From: Deinococcus hopiensis KR-140
Lineage (GTDB): Bacteria > Deinococcota > Deinococci > Deinococcales > Deinococcaceae
Direction: 5' to 3'
Length of the DNA stretch: 64,000 nt
Assembly (NCBI RefSeq): GCF_900176165.1
Contig: NZ_FWWU01000007.1
Span: forward strand, 62,001-126,000
The notes beneath the pieces are model-generated. The model was not told the origin of the DNA, did not search any database, and saw only the letters and a program-made list of their open reading frames with translations. The position numbers were made by a program, and so were the translations under genes. Shown here piece after piece: positions 28,187 through 36,911 of this stretch (position 1 is the first letter of the stretch; every line of letters begins with the position of its first letter).

Positions 28187-28525
28187 GTGATTAGTCGAGA
28201 AACGGCAGAGCACTATGTCTGGGGAGGTAACTGCGACGGATGGCTACTTGTGCAGGCTGCAGAGCTGAGCGTCATCCATGAGAGGATGCCGCCCGATCGG
28301 CAGGAGGTGCGGCATTATCATCAGCAGTCCCGGCAATTTTTCTTCGTATTACAGGGAAGTCTAACCCTCGAAGTTGAGGGAGCCACACACGAATTAAGAC
28401 GTCACGAGGGATATGAAGTTGCCCCTCTTCAGGCCCATCAAGCCCTCAATCGGTCGGACGCATTTGTAGAGTTTCTGGTGATATCACAACCAAGAACACA
28501 AGGTGACCGTATCTTAGCTCCATGA
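28187..28525 (+). CDS. Small cupin-domain protein
   Basis: This 112-residue protein uses a GTG start at 28187 behind AGAGGAGATCCAAC. It is a single cupin barrel with metal-binding text EVRHYHQQSRQFFFVLQGSL (two His plus Glu/Gln) and a second motif GYEVAPLQAHQALNRSD. It may be an isomerase, dioxygenase or binding protein; no substrate can be read from context. Confidence 0.75.
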   Translation: MISRETAEHYVWGGNCDGWLLVQAAELSVIHERMPPDRQEVRHYHQQSRQFFFVLQGSLTLEVEGATHELRRHEGYEVAPLQAHQALNRSDAFVEFLVISQPRTQGDRILAP

Positions 28526-28739
28526 CATATGAAACCTTTGAAATGCAAGGCACCTCACTGCCGAACGCTCGCCGTAGGAAAAACGCTGTCGCAGCCCAGC
28601 TGTCTGCAAAATGTTAAGGCCCGTAAGGCGTCAAGTGCCGGTGGATGCAACCGCTGTTGATCAGGAAACCCCTCTGTGGGTGGTCTACAGGTCCCCGAAC
28701 TTGCGACCCACCTAACGGGCGATCCCCCTGGAGAAAACA

Positions 28740-29513
28740 ATGTCCCTACCCTTACTGACTGACGCGACTCTGGCGGACATGAACTGTATTGCGGCCTGGT
28801 TGGCTGTCGATGATTTCTCTGTATCTCAATCTGACGCTCAGGCAATCGTGTTGATGGGCAACGGAGTAATTCAAACGCTGGAAAGCGCATTTATTCTAAC
28901 CCAAACCCGTAAAATTCCGCTGTGGTTAAGTGGAGGGATCGGGCACTCCACAGCTTGGCTGGCACGAGCAATTTCCAGCAGTAAGCGTTATAACCGTATC
29001 GCAACTGCCGGACGGGCAGAAGCAGATGTGATTCGCGATATGGCAGTGCAAGTTTGGCATCTTCCAGAACAGCACATATACGTTGAAAATGCTTCAAGCA
29101 ACACGGGAGAGAACGCGCTGTTTACAGACAAGTTGATGGCTCAGCAGGGGTTTGTTCCAGAACAGGTCATCCTGATGCAGGATCCACTCTTGCAGCGCCG
29201 TACGTCAGCGACGTTTCAGCACGTATGGCGTGAAAGGCGGCGGCAACCGATCGTGGTGAATTACCCCGGATATCAGCCGCACTTTGGCATAGATGGGCGC
29301 TTCGTGGAGGAAGTACAACCCTGGCCCTTTGAGCGCTTTTTCTCTTTGCTGATGGGTGAAGTTCCCCGACTGCGCGATGATGGGCAGGGTTATGGGCCGA
29401 AAGGCCAAGGGTTCATCACACATGTTGACATCCCTGATGACGTGGAGCAGGCGTGGAAGCGTCTCCTGAATTGCAGTGGTGCGGCCGGACAAGAGCGGGC
29501 CATCTGTAAATAA
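28740..29513 (+). CDS. YdcF/ElyC-like DUF218 protein
   Basis: This 257-residue protein starts at ATG 28740, with CTGGAGAAAACA before it. It shows the DUF218 layout: QAIVLMGNGVIQTLESAFIL, IPLWLSGGIGHST, EADVIRDMAVQVWHLPEQHI, the conserved ENASSNTGENA box and the VILMQDPLLQRRTSATFQHV strand-helix. E. coli YdcF of this family binds S-adenosylmethionine in vitro; ElyC and SanA affect envelope integrity. It lacks a membrane anchor, so it is probably cytoplasmic like YdcF. Its physiological role is unknown. Confidence 0.8.
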   Translation: MSLPLLTDATLADMNCIAAWLAVDDFSVSQSDAQAIVLMGNGVIQTLESAFILTQTRKIPLWLSGGIGHSTAWLARAISSSKRYNRIATAGRAEADVIRDMAVQVWHLPEQHIYVENASSNTGENALFTDKLMAQQGFVPEQVILMQDPLLQRRTSATFQHVWRERRRQPIVVNYPGYQPHFGIDGRFVEEVQPWPFERFFSLLMGEVPRLRDDGQGYGPKGQGFITHVDIPDDVEQAWKRLLNCSGAAGQERAICK

Positions 29514-29544
29514 CAGCTGCTTTTCGGACGGTCCTCCAAACTTT

Positions 29545-29915
29545 GGCAGGACCGTCCGACGGCGTGGAGGTCGGGCTACATCGGCGGTTTCAGGAGTGGC
29601 GCGAACAACATGGGGTGTGGCGTCAACTGCACTACGTCCTGCTCAACCACGCCGCACAGCGGGAACACCTCGGCTGGATACGCGCAGGCCCCAATTCCCA
29701 AGGTGCACGACAACCAGGGATTTGGGACGCCCCTCAGTGCTGTTGCCGCACTACGAAACGGCTGTCCCGGCCGACCTCGGCGCCGTACTGACAAAGCTGC
29801 GCGCGGAGAAGGGGTACGGCGCGGCTCGGTGTCGCCTGGCCCTGCGTGCGCGCGGCATCATTGCGCGTCGAGGCATCGAGACCAGTCAGCGCCTGGGACG
29901 TTGGAGGTGGTGCAC
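29545..29915 (+). pseudogene. IS5-family transposase remnant
   Basis: Two parts of one transposase survive in different frames: VGLHRRFQEWREQHGVWRQL with HYVLLNHAAQREHLGWIRA (N-terminal half), and KLRAEKGYGAARCRLALRAR with GIIARRGIETSQRLGRWRW (end of the DDE domain, before the Glu motif). The middle, with the first catalytic Asp, is deleted. It is unrelated in sequence to the two intact IS5-type elements here. Confidence 0.7.
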
Positions 29916-29959
29916 CTGTCAGGCTTCACCACACCGCATGGTCACACCTTCTGCCAATA

Positions 29960-30280
29960 TCAGGTCCAGTGCTGCCCCCAGAAACGCATCGCGTCAATCA
30001 CAACGTCCAGAGCCTGCCCCTTCTCCGTTAGGGTGTATTCCACTTTGGGCGGGACACTCGCGTAGACCGTGCGTGTGACTACGCCGTGCTCCTCAAGTTC
30101 ACGCAACTTGTCCGTCAGAGTCTTGGGGCTCACGCCCGTGAGCACCGAGCGCAATTGCCCGTAGCGTTTCGTACCCCTCAGGAGTTCACTTACGATAAGG
30201 GTAGTCCAGCGTCCTCCCACGATATCGACCGTCCTCTCTACCGGACATCCGGACTGCTCCACTCGTTCGCTGTACTTCAT
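29960..30280 (-). CDS. HxlR-family redox/stress regulator
   Basis: This 106-residue winged-helix protein has the family core: CPVERTVDIVGGRWTTLIVS, ELLRGTKRYGQLRSVLTGVS, KTLTDKLRELEEHGVVTRTV and PKVEYTLTEKGQALDVVI. The cysteine in the N-terminal CPVE is the residue that senses aldehydes, quinones or disulfide stress in several characterised members. It is divergent from an NmrA-like oxidoreductase gene, its likely target. The transcript is probably leaderless (see 30287-30292). Confidence 0.88.
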   Translation of the reverse strand: MKYSERVEQSGCPVERTVDIVGGRWTTLIVSELLRGTKRYGQLRSVLTGVSPKTLTDKLRELEEHGVVTRTVYASVPPKVEYTLTEKGQALDVVIDAMRFWGQHWT

Positions 30281-30286
30281 TTTTTG

Positions 30287-30292
30287 ATACTA
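30287..30292 (-). promoter_or_regulatory. -10 box of the HxlR gene (leaderless)
   Basis: TAGTAT on the minus strand lies exactly 6 nt before the ATG at 30280. No ribosome site is present. Confidence 0.55.
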
Positions 30293-30461
30293 GCGCAAAA
30301 AAATCATACTTCTTCAATTATTGATGTATACTTGCTAACTTAGTCTTCCAAAGGAAGCGGGGTCTATCAAATATGTCCCGCTGCACGGCGAACGCTTTGT
30401 CCACGGCGCCTCAAGGCGGCGTATAACCTGCCGTACTCCTTGGAAAGGAATCTGATCTGGT

Positions 30462-31376
30462 ATGACTATCTCCAACGTGCTTGTTCTCGGCGCTACTGGC
30501 GCTCAAGGCGAACCCGTCGCCCGTTACCTCCTCGCTTCCGGCCGTGCTGTGCGAGTCCTTGCCCGAACGCCCGAAAAAGCACGCGCGCTCGCCAAGCTCG
30601 GCGCACAAGTGGTTCGTGGCGATCTAGACGACCCTGCTTCGCTCGACGATGCACTCAGAGGCGTCGACGGCCTGTTCTTCATCGTGCCCTTCGCCGCCGC
30701 GCCGCATGATGCTCTACGATACGGTTCACACGTCATAGATGCTGCAAAGCGCGCAAACGTAAAGCTCGTTGTGTGGAATCCCACTGGTGATGTCCCAGAG
30801 CATGACACTGGCAACCCTGCGATTGACGTCCGACGTCTGCTCCTTGCTCGACTCCAGGAGCGTGGTCTGCCGTACATCGCTCTACAACCCACAGGCTACT
30901 TTGAGAACTTCCTTGGCCCATGGACCCGCAGCGAGGTGGTAGAGCGTAATACTTTTGCGTATCCGTTCCCAACGGGTGTCTTCACACAACTGATGGCGAT
31001 TGACGACGTCGCCGTATTTGCGACCTCTGCCTTCAACCACCCGGAGATCGCACCCGCGGCCCTTAAGCTGGCCGGGCCTGAGCATCTTAATATCGAGGGC
31101 ATTGCCGAACGCTTTTCACGCGCCCTGCAGCGCTCCATTCATTGGCGATCCATGTCACCCCGGGAGTTTGGTGACAGGGTCGAAGCGGTTTTCCCTGGTG
31201 CAGGTGACGCCACCGCGCAGGCTTATGAAGGCGCATTTACCCAACCGGAGCGCTTCTCAACGGATATAGACGTGAACGCTGCCCTCGCTGTCCTCCCAGT
31301 CCAGTTAACGTCTCTTGAATCCTGGGTACGGACACATGCCAACCTGTTTGAGCCTCTTTCCGTCAGCACTCCATAA
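30462..31376 (+). CDS. NmrA-like NAD(P)-binding oxidoreductase
   Basis: This 304-residue atypical short-chain dehydrogenase/NmrA protein starts at ATG 30462. The dinucleotide motif is VLVLGATGAQGEPVARYLLA (G-x-x-G-x-x-G), followed by VRVLARTPEKARAL, the basic residues that select NADP(H). Like NmrA, it lacks a clear Tyr-x-x-x-Lys catalytic pair. Homologues act as redox sensors or quinone reductases. It is divergent from the HxlR regulator with a 181-bp shared promoter region. Confidence 0.85.
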   Translation: MTISNVLVLGATGAQGEPVARYLLASGRAVRVLARTPEKARALAKLGAQVVRGDLDDPASLDDALRGVDGLFFIVPFAAAPHDALRYGSHVIDAAKRANVKLVVWNPTGDVPEHDTGNPAIDVRRLLLARLQERGLPYIALQPTGYFENFLGPWTRSEVVERNTFAYPFPTGVFTQLMAIDDVAVFATSAFNHPEIAPAALKLAGPEHLNIEGIAERFSRALQRSIHWRSMSPREFGDRVEAVFPGAGDATAQAYEGAFTQPERFSTDIDVNAALAVLPVQLTSLESWVRTHANLFEPLSVSTP

Positions 31377-31520
31377 CAGGATGGCTGTTCCGGAGGAGGG
31401 ACAACCGCGCAAGCTCAAATACCACAGCCTCTCGCTTCCAAAGCAGACCGTCACCGGGCTGTTCAGGCCGCCAACTGGGGCACCGCCGCATAATCTCTTC
31501 CCCACGAACTCCTTACCTTC

Positions 31521-32042
31521 CTACTCAGGTATAGATTTTGAGCGTAAGGTTCTGGTACAAAACGCCTGATGAATTGACGCACAGTGGTGCAAGGCGCAAG
31601 AGATGAAGTCAGAGGTGTAGTCGTACGAAGCTTCCCGTCCGGCATGCCACTCGGGGAAGCGCAGGTGCCCGCTCAACCCGGCTTCGTGATTGTCCTCTGC
31701 TGCGCTCTTGCGCTCTGAGCACTTCTCCGTGCAGGCTGCCCCAATCGCGCATGGCGGTAACAATACCGCGAAGGCTCTCCCCAATGGGGTCAAGCGGTAC
31801 TCCACGTAAGCTGAAACTTGATTAAGCACACTGCGGGTAATGAGTCCATCTTCTTCCAGCTCACGCAGTTGAAGCGTCAGCATACGGGGAGCAACTTGAC
31901 CGATCAGGCGTTTCAGTTGGCCAAAACGTTGTGGCTCCTTCCACAAGTAAAACAAGACGATGCATTTCCACCGGCCCTCCAAAACCGACAGACTGACTCC
32001 AACTTCACACAATCCTTCGATATCCAAAGCATGCTTCTTCAT
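31521..32042 (-). CDS. HxlR-family regulator with a frameshifted tail
   Basis: The first 90 residues are a normal HxlR winged helix (GVSLSVLEGRWKCIVLFYLW, RFGQLKRLIGQVAPRMLTLQ, LRELEEDGLITRSV, EYRLTPLGRAFA). The frame then reads VLLPPCAIGAACTEKC, whereas the next frame gives the family ending GIVTAMRDWGSLHGEVL. This points to a one-base loss near 31770. The protein gains about 70 unrelated C-terminal residues. The DNA-binding core is complete, so it may still act, but the dimerisation helix is damaged. It is divergent from a broken quinone reductase gene. Confidence 0.7.
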   Translation of the reverse strand: MKKHALDIEGLCEVGVSLSVLEGRWKCIVLFYLWKEPQRFGQLKRLIGQVAPRMLTLQLRELEEDGLITRSVLNQVSAYVEYRLTPLGRAFAVLLPPCAIGAACTEKCSERKSAAEDNHEAGLSGHLRFPEWHAGREASYDYTSDFISCALHHCASIHQAFCTRTLRSKSIPE

Positions 32043-32155
32043 GGGAGTATCAAAGGTGTTACTACGTAATATCCTTGACCGTATTTGTAAATCTCACTTG
32101 AAGAAAGCACACTGGCCGATGTGGATACCCACGAACGAGGATGACAGGAGATCAC

Positions 32156-32601
32156 ATGAAGGCTATGGTTATTCGGGAGTTCGGGGATCCCAATGTATTT
32201 GAGCTGGCTGAAGTGCAAATTCCTTCTGTGACTCGAAGGCATGTACTTCTCTGAGTTTATGCGAGCAGCGTGAACCCTGTAGACACGAAGCTGCGTCAAC
32301 ACGGACCGCCCTCGACACCTCCCCTCCCTGCAGTCTTACATGGCGACGTCGCTGGGGTTATCACCGAATTTGGTGAGGGAGTGACGAGGTTCCAGGTAGG
32401 CGATGAGGTGTATGGATGTGCAGGAGGAATACGGGGTACGGGTGGCGCCCTCGCTGAATACATGGTCGCGGACGCTGACCTCCTCGCCATGAAACCCGAA
32501 AGTCTTACCTTCGCTGAGGCAGCGGCCCTCCCGTTGGTCAGTATCACCGCCTAGGACGAACTGATTGATCGTGCTCGTGTGCAGGCTGGGCAGAATGTAT
32601 T
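32156..32601 (+). pseudogene. Quinone oxidoreductase (MDR) gene, nonsense-mutated and cut by IS5
   Basis: It starts at ATG 32156 (ACAGGAGATCAC before it). The text MKAMVIREFGDPNVFELAEV, VYASSVNPVDTKLRQHG, GDVAGVITEFGEGVTRFQVG is that of a GroES-like domain. A TGA lies after RRHVLL and a TAG after PLVSITA, where the family has W (ITAWDELIDRA). The gene then stops at the IS5 element that begins at 32602, before the Rossmann domain. It was probably regulated by the divergent HxlR gene. Confidence 0.85.
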
Positions 32602-33529
32602 AGAGGGCGTCTTGGAAATGGATTAGTTCTCATGGTGTCTCATTACCTTGAGGCATGCCCTTTGGAACCTACGACTCCGACGTAACGAATGCCGAATGGG
32701 AACTCCTTGAAGAGGTCTGGCCCTCTCGTCCAAAGCGAGGCGCACCTCCCACATGGCACCCTCGGCTTATCCTGAATGCAATCTTATACGTTCTACGAGG
32801 AGGGGTTGCCTGGAGAGCCCTTCCGCATGACTTCCCGCCTTGGGAAACCGTGTATTACCACTTTCGTACGATGCGCCTGACAGGCATCTGGGAACGGATC
32901 AATGATCAACTCAGACGCATATGCCGCGAACATATTGGACGAACCGCTGAGGTGCATGCTGCAATCATTGACAGCCAGAGCAGCAAAACCACGGAAAACG
33001 GCGGTGTCAGAGGACTCGACGGCAATAAAAAGATCAAGGGTCGGAAACGCCATATCCTGGTGGATACGCTTGGACTCCTGTTGAAAGTCGTCGTCCACCC
33101 TGCCGATCTTGCAGATCGGCAGGGTGGACGTTTATTGGTAGAGGCGGTGAAAGGTCAATTCCCTGGTTTGAAGAAGATCTGGGCAGATCAGGGATACACT
33201 GGTGAGTTTAAGCGTTGGGCCAGTCAGGAGCTACAAGTAGATTTTGAAGTCGTGTGTCCCTGGTGGCGGCAGTTGAAGCGCTATGCTCCCGACAACCTCG
33301 AGGCACAGGGGATTGACCCGAAGGCCTTCCATGTTCTTCCGAGACGTTGGGTTGTCGAACGATCATTTGCATGGATGGGCCGGAACCGCCGTTTATCAAA
33401 AGACTTTGAGGTATTACCCGAAACGACAGAAACCTGGTGCTATCTCGCCATGAGTCGCTTGGTTCTCCGTCGTCTCGCACAGCGGTGATGTCCACTTCCG
33501 CCACTTCAATGAATTCCAAAACGCCCTCT
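32602..33529 (+). mobile_element. IS5-family element, apparently intact
   Basis: This 928-bp element has ends AGAGGGCGTCTTGGAAATG on the left and, reverse-complemented, AGAGGGCGTTTTGGAATTC on the right, flanked by TA. It has one uninterrupted transposase gene. It is inserted in a quinone reductase gene, and its right end abuts a small inverted-repeat element. Confidence 0.88.
32655..33488 (+). CDS. IS5-family transposase
   Basis: This 277-residue protein in one frame starts at ATG 32655. N-terminal: FGTYDSDVTNAEWELLEEVW and PRLILNAILYVLRGGVAWRA. Catalytic residues: Asp in AIIDSQSSKTTENGG, Asp in KKIWADQGYTGEFKRW, Glu in RRWVVERSFAWMGRNRRLSK. KKIKGRKRHILVDTLGLLL is the usual family link. No stop or frameshift is seen, so it is likely functional. 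Confidence 0.9.
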   Translation: MPFGTYDSDVTNAEWELLEEVWPSRPKRGAPPTWHPRLILNAILYVLRGGVAWRALPHDFPPWETVYYHFRTMRLTGIWERINDQLRRICREHIGRTAEVHAAIIDSQSSKTTENGGVRGLDGNKKIKGRKRHILVDTLGLLLKVVVHPADLADRQGGRLLVEAVKGQFPGLKKIWADQGYTGEFKRWASQELQVDFEVVCPWWRQLKRYAPDNLEAQGIDPKAFHVLPRRWVVERSFAWMGRNRRLSKDFEVLPETTETWCYLAMSRLVLRRLAQR

Positions 33530-33657
33530 AGTGGTCGAATGGAGAGGTACTTCGGGAGTTGAATAGAAGGGGTCCTTTTGGCTTCGCGTTGTGATTACAC
33601 TCTCTATGGTTCGGAGGGAAACTTATCCCCCAACTTACTTCCCCATTCGACCACTAG
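33528..33657. repeat. 130-bp inverted-repeat element (MITE-like)
   Basis: The ends are perfect 15-bp inverted repeats, CTAGTGGTCGAATGG and CCATTCGACCACTAG; pairing continues imperfectly for several more bases. It is not coding and overlaps the last 2 bp of the IS5 element. No other copy is seen here. Confidence 0.7.
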
Positions 33658-33677
33658 ACCGCTGTTCTTTCTCAGAC

Positions 33678-35507
33678 TTATTCCCGCGCACCCATGCTGG
33701 CAGTTGTGGGACGCACCAACCGCGTCATCGTCTGGGGGTCGATCTGCCAAGTAGGAGTCAGTTCCGGCATGAGCGTAACCGGCGTGCCTTCTGACGTGAG
33801 CAGAGCCGGGTTTATCGGTCGCCCATTCTGGACATCGACAGGCGAGGTGGCCGCTGTGACGAGGGCGGTCACCCCCGTGATGTGCGGTGCGTTGTTGGCT
33901 CCTGCGTAGGTGTAGGCCGGATCAACGAGCGCGCTCGCCAGGCCTGGAAAGACGTACGGCGCGCCCCAGTAGGGATCAGTGTTCCAGCCCGCCGAGACGA
34001 AGTTGTGCCCGAGTGCAAGCCGGTCGGCGCGGTAGCGTGCAAACTCCCAGTAGGCGGGATTGTGCACGCCCACACCGCCGAGAACGAAGACGTTGTTCCA
34101 CACGCGTGTCAGTGCGTAGCCCTCAGGACGCGCGCTGGCATTTACCATCGGCGTGAGGTCGCTGTTGCCGGTCCACGGCCCACCGTCGAGGAGGCGCACA
34201 AAATTCGTCGTGCTGCGCTCCACCGGGCTCACGACCGTGTTGTCATAGAAGTAGAGCGTGCCAGGGCGGCGGTCGTCTTGCTGGTTGTCGTAGCTGTAAT
34301 GGATGAGGTGGGTGGCGGCAGCCGCCCCCGCGTTGCGTATGAAGTTGCCGTAGACGAACGTCGCTTTATACGCGGCCCATGCCTGCGCCACCCGGGCGTC
34401 GTCTCCGGGCGTGACGCTATCCGGGCTTTGGGCTTTGAGCGCAGCAAAGCGCCGCGGGATCACGAGTTCGGCGTGGTCTTGCACTTCCACGAGGTCGAGG
34501 ATGCGCGCTGCAGGCTCGAAGGCGTTGTACCGGATCACGTCGCCGGCGGTGCGCATCTTGAGGTTGCCGCCCAGCGCCCCCGAGCGGTTGGAACCAAAAC
34601 GGTTGAACTGCACGAGGACGTTCACGCCCTGCACGTAGGCGTTGTGGACGTAGTAGTTGTTCACCACACCGTTGCCATAGAGGTTGTTGCCCTCAATAAC
34701 GAGGTCGCGGCTCATCTGCGCCTCGGGGACGCGGCTCAGGACGAAAAGACCGTTGCCGCAGCCCGTGAGCGTATTGCCCCGAAGGGTAATGTCTTGCCCC
34801 TCCTGCACACGGATGCAGGCCGCCGCCGGGTCGTATCGGCGCAGCGCGCCGTTTGTGGCGGTATAGCTCAGCGTGTCCCGCGCTGCGCCCGCGCCGGCCA
34901 ATGTGTCTTGCACGCGCAGTCCCTCGATCACGACGTGCTCGGGCCGCTTGCTGTAGTCGGGATTGAACACGCTGATGACGGCGAGGTCTTGAATTCCGCT
35001 GGAGAGACTGCCCGCGTTGAGGTCTGTTCGGGTCGTCGCCCCACGGCCACTGATCACCGGGAGTGCGCCTCCCGGCCCTGGTACCCCGCAAACACGCAGG
35101 GGCTGTGCGGCGGTGCCGCCCGTGCTGATCGTAAACTTCTCAAAGTAGGGCGTCGCGCGCCAGAAGACCCGGACCGTGTCACCCGGTCCGAGCCGGTTCC
35201 AGTCCACCGCACCGAGTGAGGCGACTTGCACGGTGCCCGCCCCAGAGGCTGGTACCGGGTTACCGACCTGAATGTCACGGCCCGTGCCCGTGGCGCGGCA
35301 GTCGACTGGTACGGTGAGTTCAGGCGTGGCTGGTCCTGGCAAAGTTTGAGGTGCGGGTACGGGGAAAGTTGGCGCGACCGGGAGCGCGAGGGCGGAGAGA
35401 GTCGGCGTCCCGCCGCTCTCCGCTGCGCTCGTCACGGGTGGGGTCCCGCAGGACGCGAGCGAGAGGGCGAGGCAGATGCTGGCAGTCAGTGATACGGTCG
35501 GTTTCAT
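33678..35507 (-). CDS. Secreted right-handed beta-helix lipoprotein
   Basis: This 609-residue protein starts at ATG 35507 behind GGAGGTCCAC. The signal MKPTVSLTASICLALSLASC places a lipidated Cys at residue 20. A Pro-rich segment follows, then a run of parallel-beta-helix coils: HVVIEGLRVQDT, QDITLRGNTLTGCGNGLFVL, DLVIEGNNLYGNGVVNN, VNVLVQFNRFGSNRSGALGG and VIRYNAFEPAARILDLVEV. Such folds are typical of polysaccharide lyases and surface adhesins. No lyase catalytic set can be pointed to. Anchored outside the cell; substrate unknown. Confidence 0.8.
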   Translation of the reverse strand: MKPTVSLTASICLALSLASCGTPPVTSAAESGGTPTLSALALPVAPTFPVPAPQTLPGPATPELTVPVDCRATGTGRDIQVGNPVPASGAGTVQVASLGAVDWNRLGPGDTVRVFWRATPYFEKFTISTGGTAAQPLRVCGVPGPGGALPVISGRGATTRTDLNAGSLSSGIQDLAVISVFNPDYSKRPEHVVIEGLRVQDTLAGAGAARDTLSYTATNGALRRYDPAAACIRVQEGQDITLRGNTLTGCGNGLFVLSRVPEAQMSRDLVIEGNNLYGNGVVNNYYVHNAYVQGVNVLVQFNRFGSNRSGALGGNLKMRTAGDVIRYNAFEPAARILDLVEVQDHAELVIPRRFAALKAQSPDSVTPGDDARVAQAWAAYKATFVYGNFIRNAGAAAATHLIHYSYDNQQDDRRPGTLYFYDNTVVSPVERSTTNFVRLLDGGPWTGNSDLTPMVNASARPEGYALTRVWNNVFVLGGVGVHNPAYWEFARYRADRLALGHNFVSAGWNTDPYWGAPYVFPGLASALVDPAYTYAGANNAPHITGVTALVTAATSPVDVQNGRPINPALLTSEGTPVTLMPELTPTWQIDPQTMTRLVRPTTASMGARE

Positions 35508-35582
35508 GTGGACCTCCGTGCACAGCATGGGAAGCCCAACGAAAGCGGCCTGTGAAAAATTCGTGTCAATGGCCCGTAAGAG

Positions 35583-36167
35583 TCAGGGGGCCGCCGTCCG
35601 CATCCAGAGGGCCGCCTGGGTGCGGTTGCGCGCCCCAAGCTTGCGCAGCACCTGCTTGACGTGGTTCTTGACGGTGTATTCGCTGAGGTCCAGCGCGCGT
35701 GCAATGGCCTTATTGCTGTGCCCACATGCCATCAGGCGCAGCACCTCGCTTTCGCGCGGTGTGAGCGTGGTCGGGGATGTTGGGGAAGACGGGGCCGCGC
35801 TCGGTGTGCCCTTCAAGGCGGCCAGCAGCGCGTCGGGTGAACTCGCGCCGTCGATCTGCTCGGTGTAGCCAGTGGACTCCAGTCGGGCGTCCTGGCTGGG
35901 GACCCGTGCCGGGGGAGTCAGGGCCAGGAAGCGGGTATCTGGTCGCCGGGCGTGCAGCCGTGGCAGCCAGTGCAGGTTGCGCGGTGGTCCCTGAAGATCG
36001 AGAAGGAAGACGTCCACGGCGTGACGCTCCAATGCCTCGAGGCAGCTACGCCCATCTGAACAGCACCCGATTAGTTGCACGTCGGGCCATTTTGAGAGCA
36101 GGCTCAGGAGCCCAGCGCGGATGGTCGGGTGATTGGCGCACAGCAGAACATGGACAGGCACGAACAC
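35583..36167 (-). CDS. NarL/LuxR-type response regulator with degenerate receiver
   Basis: This 194-residue protein has a receiver domain (1-115) and a LuxR-type HTH (about 135-190: LTPRESEVLRLMACGHSNKA, IARALDLSEYTVKNHVKQVL). The phosphorylatable Asp is present (D57 in DVFLLDLQG). The acidic pair that should follow the first strand is missing, because LLCANHPTIR replaces the usual V-D-D-H-P. The conserved Lys after strand 5 is also not evident. Mg2+ and phosphate chemistry is therefore doubtful, and it may work unphosphorylated. No histidine kinase gene is adjacent; it faces the beta-helix lipoprotein gene 75 bp downstream in the same orientation. Confidence 0.85.
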   Translation of the reverse strand: MFVPVHVLLCANHPTIRAGLLSLLSKWPDVQLIGCCSDGRSCLEALERHAVDVFLLDLQGPPRNLHWLPRLHARRPDTRFLALTPPARVPSQDARLESTGYTEQIDGASSPDALLAALKGTPSAAPSSPTSPTTLTPRESEVLRLMACGHSNKAIARALDLSEYTVKNHVKQVLRKLGARNRTQAALWMRTAAP

Positions 36168-36521
36168 CTCAAAAATCAGCGCCTCAAGAAGGAATGGTTA
36201 GGACGGGCATAGCTTTCGGCGAAAGACAACCCGAGTAATTACAGGTGTAGGCTGCTCGCCTCCCAGAACTGCACTTCAATGATTTCGACCTTACTGCACG
36301 AACTGAACCCCACATTTGCGCTATGAAGCTATGACGTCCGATAATGCCGCTTCCCGCGTAATCTGGCAGGTCACCGAGTAGCAACTCGACTACGCGCGTT
36401 TGGTCGCCCTCAACGGAGAAAAGCGTACAGGTCGCGTGGCGTCAGGGCCACTTCCATTCGAGGGACTCGGCAACGTAGTGTTGGCGTGACAGGATGCGAG
36501 GGCACTGGCAAGGTATATGAC
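36168..36521. other. Intergenic between response regulator and IS3
   Basis: About 350 bases, with nothing recognised apart from the promoter area of the response regulator on its left and the GAC target duplication of the IS3 element at 36519-36521. Confidence 0.4.
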
Positions 36522-36605
36522 TGGACTGAACCCTTAGGAGCGGACCAAGAGACCAAGCACTTCGTCCCCGTCAGCCCGTAGGCTGACGGCACCGAAGGAG
36601 CCCGT

Positions 36606-36905
36606 ATGCCCGGACGTACCCACAGCCGTGAGTTCAAGCTCGACATCGTGAATCAAGTTGACGGGGGTCAAAAGACGACCGCTCAGCTCTGCCGAGAACA
36701 CGCTCTCTCGCCCAGTCTGATCCACCGCTGGCGGAAGGAGGTCGAGGTGCGTGGGGAAATGGCCTTCACCGACCAGGCCAAGCCCGACCAGTCGTTGGAA
36801 CAGCGAATCGCCGAGTTGGAACGGTTTTGCGGGCAGTTGTCGTTGGAGAACACAATCCTAAAAAAGTCGTTGGCGACGTACCGCTCGAAACAAGGCACCA
36901 AATGA
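36606..36905 (+). CDS. IS3-family transposase OrfA
   Basis: This 99-residue DNA-binding subunit starts at ATG 36606. The HTH is seen in FKLDIVNQVDGGQKTTAQLC and REHALSPSLIHRWRKEVEVR, followed by a leucine-zipper-like helix, SLEQRIAELERFCGQLSLEN. It ends with TGA at 36903-36905, overlapping an ATG at 36902. Confidence 0.88.
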   Translation: MPGRTHSREFKLDIVNQVDGGQKTTAQLCREHALSPSLIHRWRKEVEVRGEMAFTDQAKPDQSLEQRIAELERFCGQLSLENTILKKSLATYRSKQGTK

Positions 36906-36911
36906 TCGAGG

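Noticed and set aside
33882..35219. 445-codon plus-strand frame opposite the beta-helix lipoprotein
   Set aside because: No domain resemblance; Arg/His-rich shadow text.
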